This document shows positions 1 through 11,366 of a stretch of 64,000 bases of DNA, piece after piece. The stretch is from Oenanthe sinensis. Taxonomy: Eukaryota; Streptophyta; Magnoliopsida; Apiales; Apiaceae. The notes beneath the pieces are model-generated. The model did not search any database and was not told the DNA's origin. It was given only the letters and a program-made list of their open reading frames with translations. The stretch is from contig CM053796.1 of the NCBI GenBank assembly GCA_028671895.1, forward strand, positions 31,122,860 through 31,186,859, given 5' to 3'. The position numbers were made by a program, and so were the translations under genes. Numbering within the stretch: position 1 is the first letter of the stretch; each line of letters opens with the position of its first letter.

Positions 1-1258
1 TTCGATTTACTGTTTTGGAGGACTGCTTGCCGTTGGCCGAAGAAAAATTTAAGGAGGCCATCAAAGAGAACTACTATTCTAGGAATAAATTTGATTGTCA
101 ACTGAATTCTGAACAGGTTTGTTCTTGTATTCTCCTCAATTATCTTATGTAATAGTTCACTTAAGCGTGTTAGTGCTCATTGTATTTGCGGTTTATGCCA
201 AATAATGGTTTATGATATATTGCTCAAAATAGGTGAAAAAGTTGTGCAAGCTATTTGTCTCTGTTAGCAAAGGCTCTGTTGCTCTCCAAAAGATCAGTAA
301 AAGTCTTGTAGTAGGACGTGCATCTGAGGGTCTAAAACAGCAAGGCCGTGATGAAAAGAGGGGGCAAGTAGGACGTGCATCTGAGGGTGTGAAACAGACC
401 CGTGATGAAAAGAGGGGTCGCAAACGACGGGATCGGGATGAAGGAAGTAGTCGCAAACAGCGGGATCGGGATGAAGTGCGGGGTCGTAAACGTCGGGGTC
501 GACGTGAAGAGAGAAAATCTCCACCAAGACGGGAGCAAAGACACCATGAGCCAGTTATATATGCCAATGAAATTTCCTACTCTCAAGTAGCACCTCCCAA
601 TGAAGTTTCCTACTCTCAATCAGCACCTCTACATGGAGCTTACCAGTTAACTGCCCCCGTATATACTTATGAGAGAACCTTGGAGATGAACCCTTATAGA
701 CGTGAACCAGTATTAGAGCATCGTGGTCTTCAAGTTGTAGATCGGGAACCTAGGCATCATGACGAGACTAAAAACATTGATGCTTACATATCTTACAGAG
801 AAAGAGAAGCCCCTTCATTCCGTAGACCAATATATTCTTCACCATTAGAGCGAGAGTATTATACTCCCGCACCGGCTGCATATCTTCCTGCACACAGAGA
901 GTCCGAGCGCCACACCACCTCTCGGGTACGAGATTATCATCAACCACGAACCTTGACCTCTGAGTACCTTCCCTCACGCAGAGAGATAGAGTACGTCCCT
1001 CCACGAAGAGAGGTTGAGTACCGTACTACTCAGCCAACAGAGTATCATTCTACTAGAGCCTTACCAGTAGAGTATCATGCTTCGAGGAGTTTACTAGCAG
1101 AGTATCGTGCTGCAGGATTAGGATTGCCAACTGAAGACCTTCCTCCAACAGGCGTGTCAAGTGGATATCATCAGGCGGGTCCTCCAACCGAGTATCGTAC
1201 TTCTGGAGGTGGATTGCGTGATTACCGTTCTCTGCAAATTACGCCCCGCTATAGATAG
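1..1258 (+). CDS. DCD-domain protein, 3' part (last two exons)
   Basis: Two exons of a gene entering from the left edge: 1-116 (frame starting at base 3, ending CAG before a GT donor at 117) and 233-1258, after an AG acceptor at 231-232, ending in TAG at 1256-1258. The first exon encodes the end of a DCD (development and cell death) domain, visible as EEKFKEAIKENYYSRNKF followed by a CQLNSEQ segment that runs across the junction into VKKLCKLF. The 341-residue remainder is low complexity: two copies of a VGRASEG repeat, then a basic Arg/Asp/Glu-rich tract (RKRRDRDE type), then a Tyr/Arg/Glu-rich tail with repeated EY motifs. DCD proteins are plant-specific and linked to stress and cell-death responses; the exact role here is unknown. 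The basic tract may bind nucleic acid or direct nuclear import (inference). The second exon begins with GTG and has no start of its own; translation starts outside the window. Confidence 0.85.
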
Positions 1259-3108
1259 GTGGTAAAATGAATCAGTTGAATTGTGCTCCATGAAATCTGT
1301 GGTTGATTGGACAATTCGTCCCGGGTCATGTTTAACAGCTTATTTCCTTTTTGCCACTTGTTTATTTTATTCTCAATTTCTATTTCTTCTTTAATTAAAT
1401 GTTGAACTCTTTTTTCATAATTAGTGGGACACTTGTCCTTGTCTTTTGGCATGTTGGGTAATTAATTCTCTTTTTTTTTTCTCTCCACTTTTTACTCTCA
1501 TGTTTTACGTGGATGGTTTGTTTTATGTTTTATAATTTGACAATAAATAATGTGGTAAAATATGTATCATAATCTTAGAGTAATTTTTATTTAAATAAGT
1601 CTTAATATAATACTGTATTATTAATCTTATAATACTGTATTATTAATCTATATAATTATTGCATAACTAGTATGTATGTAAATAATAAAAAACATTATTC
1701 AAATAATATATTAAAAATGGTATTATTAATATTTTATTGAGTTTTAAATTATAATAAAGTTAATACATGTAATATTAGTTATCTATATCAAAAAATTTAC
1801 TATTGTAAAACGTGGTGTGTATCAAAAGAAATAAAACGGGTCTATAACTCTATATAAGGGATTATTATTATTATTATTTTGAAAGGGATGATTAATTGAA
1901 AATACAAAAAAAAATAAGAAACTGTGAGAACACAAATAAACGTTCCAAATTGTTTTTTATGTATAGTTTCAAATCAACAATATAGGGGTATTTATCTTTA
2001 AAAAATTTATTCTATAAATTAAACAATTAAATACATAATGCACAGTTACATACTTGCATCCCTCTCTTACGTAAACATTATTTGAATATCCTAATCACCT
2101 AGTTGACATGCAATATCTTATGTTGATATTGCTTTGTAAGTTTTTTAAAATTGCAGATAATAATAAATATTTATTCTGCAGCAAAACTAGCATATGTGCA
2201 AATAAAATATAGAACAAAAAATTGAAAAGGTCTAAACTTGTGTTGCAGTTTAATTTTTGCACAATCCGATTCTAGTTTAATTATTTTTAAGATATTTCAC
2301 CACTAAACATAAACGTAGTGTTTGTTTCATTTTATTTTATAAAAATCAAATACTTATTCTCAAAAGAAATATATATTCATATTTTTTTTCAAATAAAAGA
2401 TAAAACAAACGATCATATTTCATTCCGATCTTCAAAAACATAATATGAAGTCATGAACTCAAACATATTGAATAGAAACTGTGAGTAAATAAGATCAAGA
2501 ACTACTGCAATTAGTAATTATTTATTTAATAATTTATAAGTTAAAAAATATATTCATTTATTAATTTATAAGTTAAGTTTTTAAATTTATAAGCTGAGTT
2601 GTAGATAAGCAAACATGCCATTTAGTCTCTCATCCAATTTCGAGTCAAGGTATCGGAACATATTTGTGGAGTGGGTTATATAGATATAATATGGATGCTA
2701 CATTGCTACGTTGTTGTAGTGGCAAATCATGCAGTCTAAAATGGAATTGCGTGGTTTTAAAACAAAATCATTTGGATTTTATAATGTTGTCATACCATGG
2801 TCCCATTCACTCTTTCTAGTTCTAACACAATTTAGTTGGCCCGACAAATATTTCTGATGCTCCCGTCAGTACATACTTAATTTTGAAGCCCACAAATCGG
2901 ACACAATATTTGCAATCATCTTGTGTCTTGATTATGTTTTCATGAGACTGTCTCATAAGCTAATTTTATTTGTGCTCACATTTACTAAGATAATCATCAT
3001 TCATATGCTATATAATTATATAAGAATGCCTCCCTGTAAGGCTGTTAATCGCAAAAAAAATAATTGGTGGGCGATATATATGGATTCATCATTGATTTAT
3101 GAGTAAAG
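1259..3108. other. 3' UTR then AT-rich intergenic DNA
   Basis: The first roughly 200-300 bases are the likely 3' UTR of the DCD gene; an AATAAA-type signal lies near 1543. The rest is AT-rich with no exon, RNA gene or clean transposon end that I can recognise. A short open frame at 2921-3106 has no family features. Confidence 0.5.
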
Positions 3109-3876
3109 TGCACTTCGTGTACGCGCAGTTTGTGTGTCAGACCATTTGGGATACCATACTTCAAAAACTACTACGCGCTATACTGCACTTCTTAACGTCC
3201 AAGCATTTTGCTGTTTTCCGTTCCGTTAAATTGGGCTAACGCCGTCAGTTTTTTTGTTTTGAAGAAGAAGGTGTTCTTCGTGTTCTTGAAGATCAAAACA
3301 ACTTTTGAAGATAATTCTGAACTTAGTTTTCTTCATATGAGTAACCAAATTGAATCCCATGTGTTGAAATACATGACTACGTGCTCCGTCTTTGTTAGAA
3401 ATTGCTTGATTTGTAATTCATGATTTTCGGGTTATACTTGAATTTCTTATTATTTTTCCGATGATTTGTTGTATAAACTAATTACATGGTTACGTAGATC
3501 GGTGAAAGGACATGCTAGTGATATTTTTTGTTTGTGTTTATGGGTTGTTTTTGGAGCTCGTCGGAAAATTATTTTTCGGGTAAAACTCGTCGGATTTCTT
3601 CGATTTAAGGCCACATGGTTGCTTATTTGTATGTATAATTGTTATATACGTACTCCTGTCAAGGCTAGGGTTATTTTGGTATAAAAATCGACAAGCTTTA
3701 TTTGGGTTTTGTTTTGTTGTCGTTCAAGGTCACCGAAAACGATCACGGCGTTAACCCAATTTAACGGAAAACAGCAAAGTGCTAGGACGTTAAGAAGTGT
3801 AGTATAGCGCATGGTAGTTTTTGAAGTGTGGTATCCCAAGTGATCTCATACACAAACTGCGCGTACACGAAGTGCA
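3109..3876. mobile_element. Non-autonomous Mutator-like element with long TIRs
   Basis: The first about 139 bases (3109-3247, from TGCACTTCGTGTACGCGCAG) recur in inverted orientation at about 3743-3876, with shared blocks such as GGGATACCA, CTTCAAAAACTAC, CACTTCTTAACGTCC and TTGCTGTTTTCCGTT. Long TIRs over 100 bp on a 768-bp element are typical of Mutator-like elements (MULEs). A 9-bp target duplication is not clean: ATGAGTAAA on the left and AAGAGTTTA on the right agree at only six positions. The core has short open frames on both strands with no recognisable transposase or captured gene. Confidence 0.7.
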
Positions 3877-4872
3877 AAGAGTTTATTGTATAATACGCGT
3901 ACTTTATGCACTTCTCGCTCTACAAAACGATACAATGTAGATGCAAATTTTAAACAAAAAAACAGGAGTCGTTTACCTGACTAAAAAAATTGTTAAACAA
4001 GAGACTGTACCATCAAACAAATAACTGAAAAAGATGGAGAGAACGTATTGCACAGATATGAATTCTATGGGTTGGAGCATCTCCAACTGTTAGCTATAAA
4101 CTCTATGTGACATTATATATATCTAACATGTAAAATATAAGTCACTCCAAGAATTATTACTGTTAACAACAATTTCAAATAATATAATAATAGCATCTAC
4201 ATTTATTGAATGTTTGTCATCTTCTAAATGCATTCACGTCATCTCTCCCTCAAAAGGTATATGTTTTACTCTATTTTGTTTAGTTTTCAATTTTATTTTT
4301 AATTTATAATATATGAAATAATAGTTTAAATTATTTTTTTAATATTTAAAATATATAAGGCATTTTTTAAATTTATATTATATATGTAATATACAATATA
4401 TATATATATATATATATTACAATATTAAAATATATATGTATATATAATATAATATATTATATATATTATTTTAATGTATTACATGTTTATAAAGATACTA
4501 ATATAATAATATATTATAATATTTTCTTAATTATATGTTTATTAATATATTATTTATTTTTATTTTAAATATGTACATACGTATAAAAATATTATAATAT
4601 TATCATTAAATATCTTTATATTAAATATATTTTTTATTTTTACTTGTATTGAATAAAAAATTATTAATTTTATTTTAATTTATAAAATTTTCTTTTATGT
4701 ATATATAATTAATTACTTTAAAATATAAATGTTGTAATATAATTATTAGAATTTGAAAATAATAATAAAAACTACTTTTCCAATATAGCTATTGATTATA
4801 GCTAATAACATTGAAGTGAATTTTTTTACCGTTTCAAATTTTTTTACATAATATCTATTTTGTACCATTTTA
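3877..4872. other. AT-rich intergenic DNA with a MITE-like remnant
   Basis: No gene seen. A GAGCATCTCCAAC motif near 4076 looks like the left end of a Harbinger-type MITE of the kind found just downstream. It is followed by hundreds of bases of almost pure A/T with TA repeats (about 4399-4418). No clean right end or target duplication could be fixed. Confidence 0.4.
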
Positions 4873-5166
4873 GAGTATCTTCAACCATCACCATCTCTTA
4901 GTTAAAAAGTCTAGTTGACGCTATGATATAGATATTAGTTAAAATATGTACCCCTCCAACCATAAGACATGTTAGCAAAAATTATAGATATCCTTTATTT
5001 CATATTCTATATCTGCCAAGTCTCTAGCCATTATCTAAAATATTCACGTCAGCTTTTTATCTTATTTAAATTATATTTGTTAAGTTGTAAGTTATATAAT
5101 TATATATAAAATAATATTGTTAAATATAGCTAATCATTATGTCTAATATCATTGGAGTACAGGCTC
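4873..5166. mobile_element. PIF/Harbinger-type MITE, copy 1
   Basis: The 294-bp element starts GAGTATCTTCAACCA and ends TTGGAGTACAGGCTC, an imperfect terminal inverted repeat. It is flanked on both sides by TTA (4870-4872 and 5167-5169), the 3-bp target duplication of PIF/Harbinger (Tourist-like) elements. No coding capacity. Confidence 0.65.
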
Positions 5167-5279
5167 TTACGGATTCAGTAAAATTTTACATAATTATAGT
5201 TTAGCTAACCATTTTATCTATTGTCATCGGAGATACTCTTAGCTTGACCATTTTAACTACTCCCTTGGACATGCTCTTA
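5167..5279. mobile_element. Truncated right ends of related Harbinger-type MITEs
   Basis: Two more right-end motifs of the same family abut here: TCGGAGATACTC followed by TTA (end at 5238) and TTGGACATGCTC followed by TTA (end at 5276). Their left ends are missing, so serial insertion into one spot has shortened them. The last TTA (5277-5279) is also the left flank of the next complete copy. Confidence 0.55.
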
Positions 5280-5546
5280 GAGTATCTCCAATGGTGATAT
5301 GTAAAATTGTTAGCTAAAGGGAAGGAAATTAACTCCAATGGTATTATCTATAATAATAATCATGTAAAATTATACATTTGTTCGACAAATATAGAAGATC
5401 AAATATGATTATCTATAATTTTTTGCTAAGGAGAAGAATGTCTGAGTGCATCGATTTTTAGATATCCTCTAAACAGTGACACATAGATGTCACTTATGCA
5501 CCACGTAGATAATTTAGCTAACAGACTTTTACCATAAAAGATGCTC
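5280..5546. mobile_element. PIF/Harbinger-type MITE, copy 2
   Basis: The 267-bp element runs from GAGTATCTCCAATGGTG to AAAAGATGCTC with TTA on both sides (5277-5279, 5547-5549). Internal blocks such as GTAAAATT and CGACAAATATAG recur in a decayed copy near 20.56-20.78 kb, so this is a family rather than a chance palindrome. Confidence 0.7.
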
Positions 5547-6029
5547 TTAGAGCGGTAAAATATGAGTGATGGCCAACTCATATATGAATTTTATTGGTTA
5601 GTATTGTTGTTAAGTGGGTCAGGTCAAAAGCGAATCGAATCTAAAATTAACTTGTAAAAAGAAAACAGGTTATGGGTTAATTTGTGTAATCTAAATCTGA
5701 CGATTATAATTCGTATAATAATAATTTTTTAAAATATATTCCCTCTGTCCCCCTGTGATCTTTACATTCACTTTTAGCACAAAGACTAAGAATCATGAAT
5801 AAAATAAATAAAGTACTATGAAAATTATTATTTAAAAAAAGTACAATACATAAGATTAACTTTATAAGAGATTAAAGTTATGGAGGAAAGTACATTACAA
5901 CACCCGCCTAATTGAAAATACTTGAATATAAAAGTATTTGCCTCCATAATTACACCCACTAACTATAAAGAGTCAACTTTATACATATATACTTCTCCAA
6001 ATCAACTTTACAACAATACATTAACAAAA

Positions 6030-7378
6030 ATGGCAGCTGGGTCTATATTTTCTAATTTAAGAGGAGATGAAAACAACTTCAACACTTTTACAAATAACTC
6101 AATGTCATCATTTGTTGGGGCCCCTGCAAAAGGAAAAAGATTTACAAATTCAGAAAAAAGAGAAATTGTTCACAAACTGTCATTAAACTATTGTGATAAC
6201 AAGCTCAAGCGGGGATTGATTAACATGCTTGCTACTGATTATGGAATTAGTAGGATAACCATTGGCAATATATGGAAAAATGTTAAAGAATCAATTAAAG
6301 CTGGTAAACAACCTAAAGTGGACAGAAAATACAAAGGTGGCAACCAAAAATATATTTTCGATCTAGAAAAAGTAAGATCCACTCATATGCACCTAAGAAC
6401 CAATATTAGGACATTAGCTTGTCAACTAAATGTTGTTAAATCTACGGTGCATAGAATGATCCAGAAAGGCAAAATTAAATCTCATTTAAATGCCTTGAAA
6501 CCGTATTTAACACATGCCAATATGGAAGAAAGAGTGAGATTTTGTTTAAAACATATTGAAAGCTCAACACTTCGTACAAATCCAACATATATATACATGT
6601 TTTTTATAATTCACATAGATGGGGAACTTCACAAAAATACTACCTATTGCCAATGAACTGGAACCACATAGAACTTCCAAGTCTAAAAGATTTATAACAG
6701 AAGTTATGTTTATTAGTGCGGTTGAAAGCCTAGGTATGACGAATATGATACTTGTATCTTTGATGGGAAAATAGAGATATTCCCTTTCACTATAGAAAAA
6801 GCAGCAGTCAGATCAAGTAAAAACAGAGCTTTGGGTGTTATGGAACTCAAACCTATAGAAAATGTCAACAAACTTGTGGTTAAACAATGCATAGTTGAAA
6901 AAAAATTATCCCTGCTATTAGAGCCAAATGGCCACCAGACAACAATAAACATATCATCATACAACAAGATAATGTTAGACCCCATATCAATGGTAACGAC
7001 GTAGAGTTCATCAAAGCGGCATAATCTGATGGATTTAACATAACATTGGTTAATCAACCGCCTAATAGTCCTGATCTCAATATCAATGATTTGGGTTTCT
7101 TTAGAATCATACAAGGATTACAACACGAAAAAAACCCTAAAACAGTTTATGAGCTAGTTGATGCGGTGATTGAAGCATACAAAGAAGTGAAACCCTCTAC
7201 TTTAAATTATGTTTGGTTGTCTCTTATGAATTTATGACAGATATAATCAAACAAGGTGGGAATAACAATTACAAGCTCCCTCATATAAGGAAAAAAGGGC
7301 TTGAGCGACTTGGACAATTACCAATATCAATGACGGCTCCCTTGGATGTTGTGGAAAAAATATTAAACGGGACAACCT
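6030..7378 (+). pseudogene. Mariner-like transposase, broken
   Basis: The reading frame starting at the ATG at 6030 (MAAGSIFSN...) carries the N-terminal helix-turn-helix region of plant mariner transposases (KRFTNSEKREIVHKLS, ISRITIGNIWKNVKESI, LACQLNVVKSTVHRMI). It stops at 6654-6656 just after a mutated first-aspartate motif (IIHIDGELH where the family has HIDEKWF). Later blocks continue in shifting frames: KIEIFPFTIEKAAVRSSKNRA near 6760-6830, QQDN with the second catalytic aspartate near 6966, and NSPDLNINDLGFF with the third near 7065-7103, then a C-terminal tail to about 7378. At least four stops or frameshifts separate them, so no active enzyme can be made. The order and spacing fit the DD39D plant MLE family. 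Confidence 0.88.
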
Positions 7379-7741
7379 AAATTAGTTGCAGATGATTATG
7401 CTATGTACATGACTTTTACTAGAAGATAATGTTATGTACATGACTTTTGCTAGAATATTATGATATGTACAATACTTTTGCTAGAATATTATACTTTGGT
7501 CAATCAACAAAAATAACTAAAGTCTAAATATACAGGCACAACATAAACATGAAAGCATTATAATACTCACATATATGCAATCCATTCACAGATAGCATAA
7601 TAGCAAAAATAGTTCATCCAAAAAGAGAGCTTGATGAATTAATGATGGACCCAAGCCATAAATAAATCAAACACATACCATAAATAAATCAAACAAATCA
7701 CACAAAGACCGTAAATAAATCACACAGACAGTAAACAAATC

Positions 7742-8011
7742 TTACACGAATTGGGGGAGATAAACTTGCAGCAATCTAGTTGGGTCCTCGAACTGTAGTT
7801 TTTGCAGTTTTAAAGTCATTTTCTTTGATTTCAGGAATTGCTCTTTTACTCTATCAGGCGTATCTTCAACTATTTCAAAAAAATCGAGATAATTTTCTAT
7901 AATCAATTCAGTGAGATTTTTAGGAGGAAGTGGCGAAGAAAAGGGAGAAAGAGAATTTTCAGAATTAAGGTCAAAGTTTGAGGCTGAATCATTGAGAAAT
8001 TGAGACTCCAT
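7742..8011 (-). CDS. Unknown small antisense ORF inside the mariner element (89 aa)
   Basis: An open frame on the opposite strand to the transposase, lying between its end and the right TIR. From the ATG at 8011 (context CAATGGAG) it encodes 89 residues; an upstream in-frame Met at 8122 would give 126. The composition looks protein-like: a Ser/Pro/Asn-rich start (SASNFDLNSENSLSPFSSP) followed by an acidic, helix-prone segment (LTELIIENYLDFFEIVED) and a basic one (KEQFLKSKKMTLKLQKLQ). I recognise no family. It could be a second element-encoded protein, a captured host fragment, or a chance frame. Plant mariner-like elements usually carry only the transposase. Expression is untested. Confidence 0.35.
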   Translation of the reverse strand: MESQFLNDSASNFDLNSENSLSPFSSPLPPKNLTELIIENYLDFFEIVEDTPDRVKEQFLKSKKMTLKLQKLQFEDPTRLLQVYLPQFV

Positions 8012-8236
8012 TGAATTAAAAAGAGGGGTTAATGGAAGGAAGGAACGAGTGGAAAAAAAAGTGTGTTTTAGGGTTTTAAGAAACGCGTGATACAGAGGAG
8101 AGGGCAAGTGAAAAGTTGTCAAGTTGGTGGTCAGTGAATAATAAAAAAATAATTATACATATAATCAAGATTGATTGATAGTAATTATAAGTACATACAA
8201 GTAATATAATAATAATAATTTTCTTTTTATAATATA

Positions 8237-8317
8237 CTTCCTACGTCCTATATTTCTTGTCTCATTTTGACTTTTCAAAATCAAATTAATCAATTTTGAT
8301 CAATAAATTAAATAAAT

Positions 8318-8355
<38 letters not shown>

Positions 8356-8494
8356 AAAATTTAACTATTCAATTTTATGAATTAATTTGTAAATTCGTAA
8401 AATTATAAATAAATATTTTTAAATTATTAATCAAAATTAAAAAAAATTGACTTTGAAATATCAAAATGAGACAAGAATTATGAGACGGATGGAG
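8237..8494. mobile_element. Stowaway MITE family A, copy 1 (nested in the MLE)
   Basis: This is the first of three related copies (also 14450-14703 and 22259-22516). All share the end CTCCCTCCGTCCCATATTTC, a TTGTCTCATTTTGAC block and a TCAAATTAATCAATTTTGA block, mirrored near the other end. TA precedes the left end; the right flank reads TGTA, a decayed site. A (TA)n run lies in the middle. Confidence 0.75.
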
Positions 8495-8581
8495 TGTACT
8501 AGTTACTATTTAGGGTAATGTAGAGAATTAGTGGGACGTCCAAAAAGGAAATGGTAAAGAAATGAAAGGGACGGAGGGATA

Positions 8582-9275
8582 AATATTTATCAATATGTAT
8601 AATATATTAACATAATAAATATTTTATGATATAATTATTCAATTTACTTTTTAATTACTTATTTATATTTTATATAAATTTATTATCAAGTTCTCTCTTT
8701 TGTTCAACTCTGTCAAGTGTCAAAGTATCAGCTGTCAAGGACTCAAGTAGAGTTTGTTGAACTCTATCATTGAATCTTAACATAACAGCCGCTGGTTGCG
8801 CCTTAACTTGCGACTCGTACACCCCCCTTTATTCTTCTGGATTCATTTTCTTGTCCTTTCTTCTCTAATTCTTTTACTTTAAATCTTACCGCTTTTATAA
8901 AAAAATAAGATAATGTTGCAATATCAACATTTCATTAATACGATCGATTATAAATTTTAGTAAATTTTTTTTTTGAGATATTAAATCAAACATAATTCTA
9001 AAATATTGAATTGAACATAAACCATATCCCTCAATTTTTTGATTTGTCATGCATTTTTTTTACATTGTTATATTTCATCTTATAAAGAATGTGACCTTAC
9101 AAAGTGTCAGAAAGCACAATCTACCCCCTTAAATGAAGATGTTAACAAAAATTACATATTCTGCCCCTAGCACTCTTCCATAAGTAGTCCACTCTTCCTC
9201 CACTATTTTCCCACTCATCTTCTCTAAATTTTGTTACTAGTTTTTTTTATATTATTAGTATTAAGAAAATACATA
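8582..9275. other. Upstream region of the expansin gene
   Basis: AT-rich DNA followed by a pyrimidine-rich leader just before the start codon (CTCTTCC and CCACTC blocks, 9170-9230). I cannot name a convincing TATA box. No other feature seen. Confidence 0.4.
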
Positions 9276-11366
9276 ATGGGCGTCCTCAAAATCTCCTGCA
9301 TTGCCTCTCTCATTATAACACTAGTCATATCAGTAGCCGAAGCAAGAATCCCCGGAGTTTACTCTGGCGGCGCATGGCAAGGGGCTCATGCCACCTTCTA
9401 TGGTGGCAGTGACGCTTCTGGCACTATGGGTACATTCACACACATTCTTCTACTACTTGCTTGTGTATGATATATTTAGTGAAATGTACTTGTTCACTTG
9501 CATTGTGACAGTTTCAGTTTTTGGGTCGGGTTTGTAAGAGCACACATTTTTCTATTACTTGTTACTAATAAATATACGAAGCAAAATATAATTGTCTGGT
9601 GACAATGTTGGGTTGCCAAAAATAACTATAAATATGTCAATTTTGTATTTTTTTTCTTAAAATTAGTTAAATTTAGTGAAGTCATATTTTATTTAAACAT
9701 GTTTTTTTTGGAAACATAGTGAAAGTTAATTTTCTTACTCTGTTGTGGTACTTTGTTCTGAAGCAAAATGCAGTTACAATAATTTCTTGTATATTATTTT
9801 TTTTTGTAGGTGGAGCTTGTGGATATGGGAACCTGTATAGCCAAGGCTACGGCGTAAACACAGCAGCACTAAGCACGGCGCTGTTCAACAAAGGGCAGAG
9901 TTGCGGTGCCTGTTTCGAGATAAAGTGCAAGAGTGATCCACAATGGTGCCACCCGGGCAGCCCTTCTATTTTCATTACCGCTACAAATTTTTGCCCACCT
10001 AACTTTGCTCAGCCAAGTGACAATGGTGGATGGTGCAACCCTCCCCGAACCCATTTCGATCTCGCCATGCCCATGTTCCTCAGGATTGCCGAGTATCGTG
10101 CCGGAATTGTTCCAGTCTCTTATCGCCGGTAACACTCTTTCCCTTTCTCTGTTCTTATTTTTATTTTTAGCTGTCCAAGTATTTTATTTTTTTAAGTGCT
10201 AATTTTATGAAATACTCGTGATATTATAACGGTACTAAATGATGCCGTTGGTTTTGTTATGAAATGTTTCCTCTGTCTCATTCAATTCTTTACACTTTTC
10301 TTTTTTGATGTTCCGTACAATTCTTTATGTTTCAAAATTTTTTAAAAATGGTAAATTTTTATATTTTAAAATTTATTTTCACACACTACTTTCCTTTATT
10401 TTTTCAAATCTATCAATTAAATATCAATTGATCTCACCATTTTACTCATTTTTCGTCATCTTTCATCCATTTTTACTTCTTTTTCATAATAATTTATATA
10501 ATTTTCTTAACCTCCATGCAACCCAAATATAAATAATTGAGTGAGACAGATAGAATATATTACATATGTATCACTTAGTTTGCAAAAAAAAAAATTCAGT
10601 TTTATTTTTTTACAATGTGCATTTAACATTAGAGTTCCGATACAATGTACAGTAACAAATTACAGGTTCTTGTAAAACTTAAGACGAGGAGGATAACATG
10701 AAAGAATCTTATATAATATTCCAAGATAATGTATTTGTAATTAGAGTTGGGTTCAATAAAAATTACTTTTTAATCGGAGATCCTAAAGATCATATATGTA
10801 TGGCTTGTAGAACATTGCAATACATATTATTCTCCAATATATTTTATCTTAGTGTTCTACATGTAGCATGCAGTATAATCTTCCAATCTTCAATTAAAAA
10901 GTGATCTCAATTGAACTTTTTACTTTCTAATTATATCGAAAGACATATTTTATTTAAAAACTAGCTCGTGTGGTGTAAAATTGTTCTCGTACACTATAGA
11001 GTATCCATCGTACAACCTTCATCAATGGCCATGACATTATTAATTTAATTATGCAGAGTGCCTTGCCGGAAGAGGGGAGGAATAAGATTCACAATCAACG
11101 GATTCCGTTACTTTAACCTGGTCCTGATCAGCAACGTAGCCGGTGCAGGCGACATTGTAAGGGTTAGTGTTAAAGGTTCAAGAAGCGGGTGGATGAGCAT
11201 GAGCCGCAACTGGGGACAAAACTGGCAATCGAATGCTGTTTTGGTTGGACAATCACTCTCTTTTAGAGTCACCGGAAGCGATCGAAGGACTTCCACCTCG
11301 TGGAATATTGTTCCGGCTCATTGGCAATTCGGACAAACCTTTGCCGGAAAGAACTTTAGAGTCTAA
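9276..11366 (+). CDS. Alpha-expansin (EXPA), three exons
   Basis: Exons 9276-9429, 9810-10128 and 11057-11366 join in frame across GT-AG introns to 783 bases, a 260-residue protein of normal alpha-expansin length. Expansins loosen the primary cell wall at acid pH without hydrolysis, letting cells extend. Visible features: a signal peptide (MGVLKISCIASLIITLVIS, cut near AEA); the N-terminal six-stranded barrel with paired cysteines (GGACGYGNLYSQGYG, CGACFEIKC, FCPP, WCNPP); the HFD motif in THFDLAMPMF; and a C-terminal wall-binding domain with SRNWGQNWQ, characteristic of alpha rather than beta expansins, ending FAGKNFRV. The start is the only ATG that gives the signal peptide. Intron positions fit the two conserved sites of the family. 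A MITE lies in intron 2. No lesion seen; the gene should be functional. Confidence 0.95.
10267..10556. mobile_element. Stowaway-like MITE family B, copy 1 (expansin intron 2)
   Basis: The left end TTCCTCTGTCTCATTCAATT and the right end (reverse complement TTCTATCTGTCTCACTCAATT) form an inverted repeat. The internal block CTCACCATTTTACTC recurs in inverted or diverged form in the copies near 13.08 kb and 34.0 kb. Exact ends and the TA duplication are not clear. Confidence 0.6.

Larger units (their letters stand above)
5739..8579 (+). mobile_element. Mariner-like element (plant MLE), decayed
   Basis: The left end TTCCCTCTGTCCC plus about 25 further bases is mirrored at the right end (reverse complement TCCCTCCGTCCC, then a CTTTACCATTTCC-like stretch), with TA on both sides (5737-5738, 8580-8581). 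This is the terminus shared by plant mariner-like and Stowaway elements. Inside lie a plus-strand transposase relic (6030-7378), an antisense open frame (7742-8011) and a nested Stowaway MITE (8237-8494). Removing the MITE leaves about 2.6 kb, a plausible size for a plant autonomous MLE. The bases between transposase and ORF (about 7380-7740) contain CATAAATAAATCA-type short repeats. Confidence 0.8.

Noticed and set aside
3208..3684. Two plus-strand frames in the Mutator-like element
   Set aside because: They start in or next to the TIR, lack known domains and are short; more likely chance frames than a captured gene.
10305..10532. 75-codon frame in the expansin gene
   Set aside because: It lies wholly inside a MITE in intron 2, is Phe/Leu-rich from A/T bias, and has no family features.
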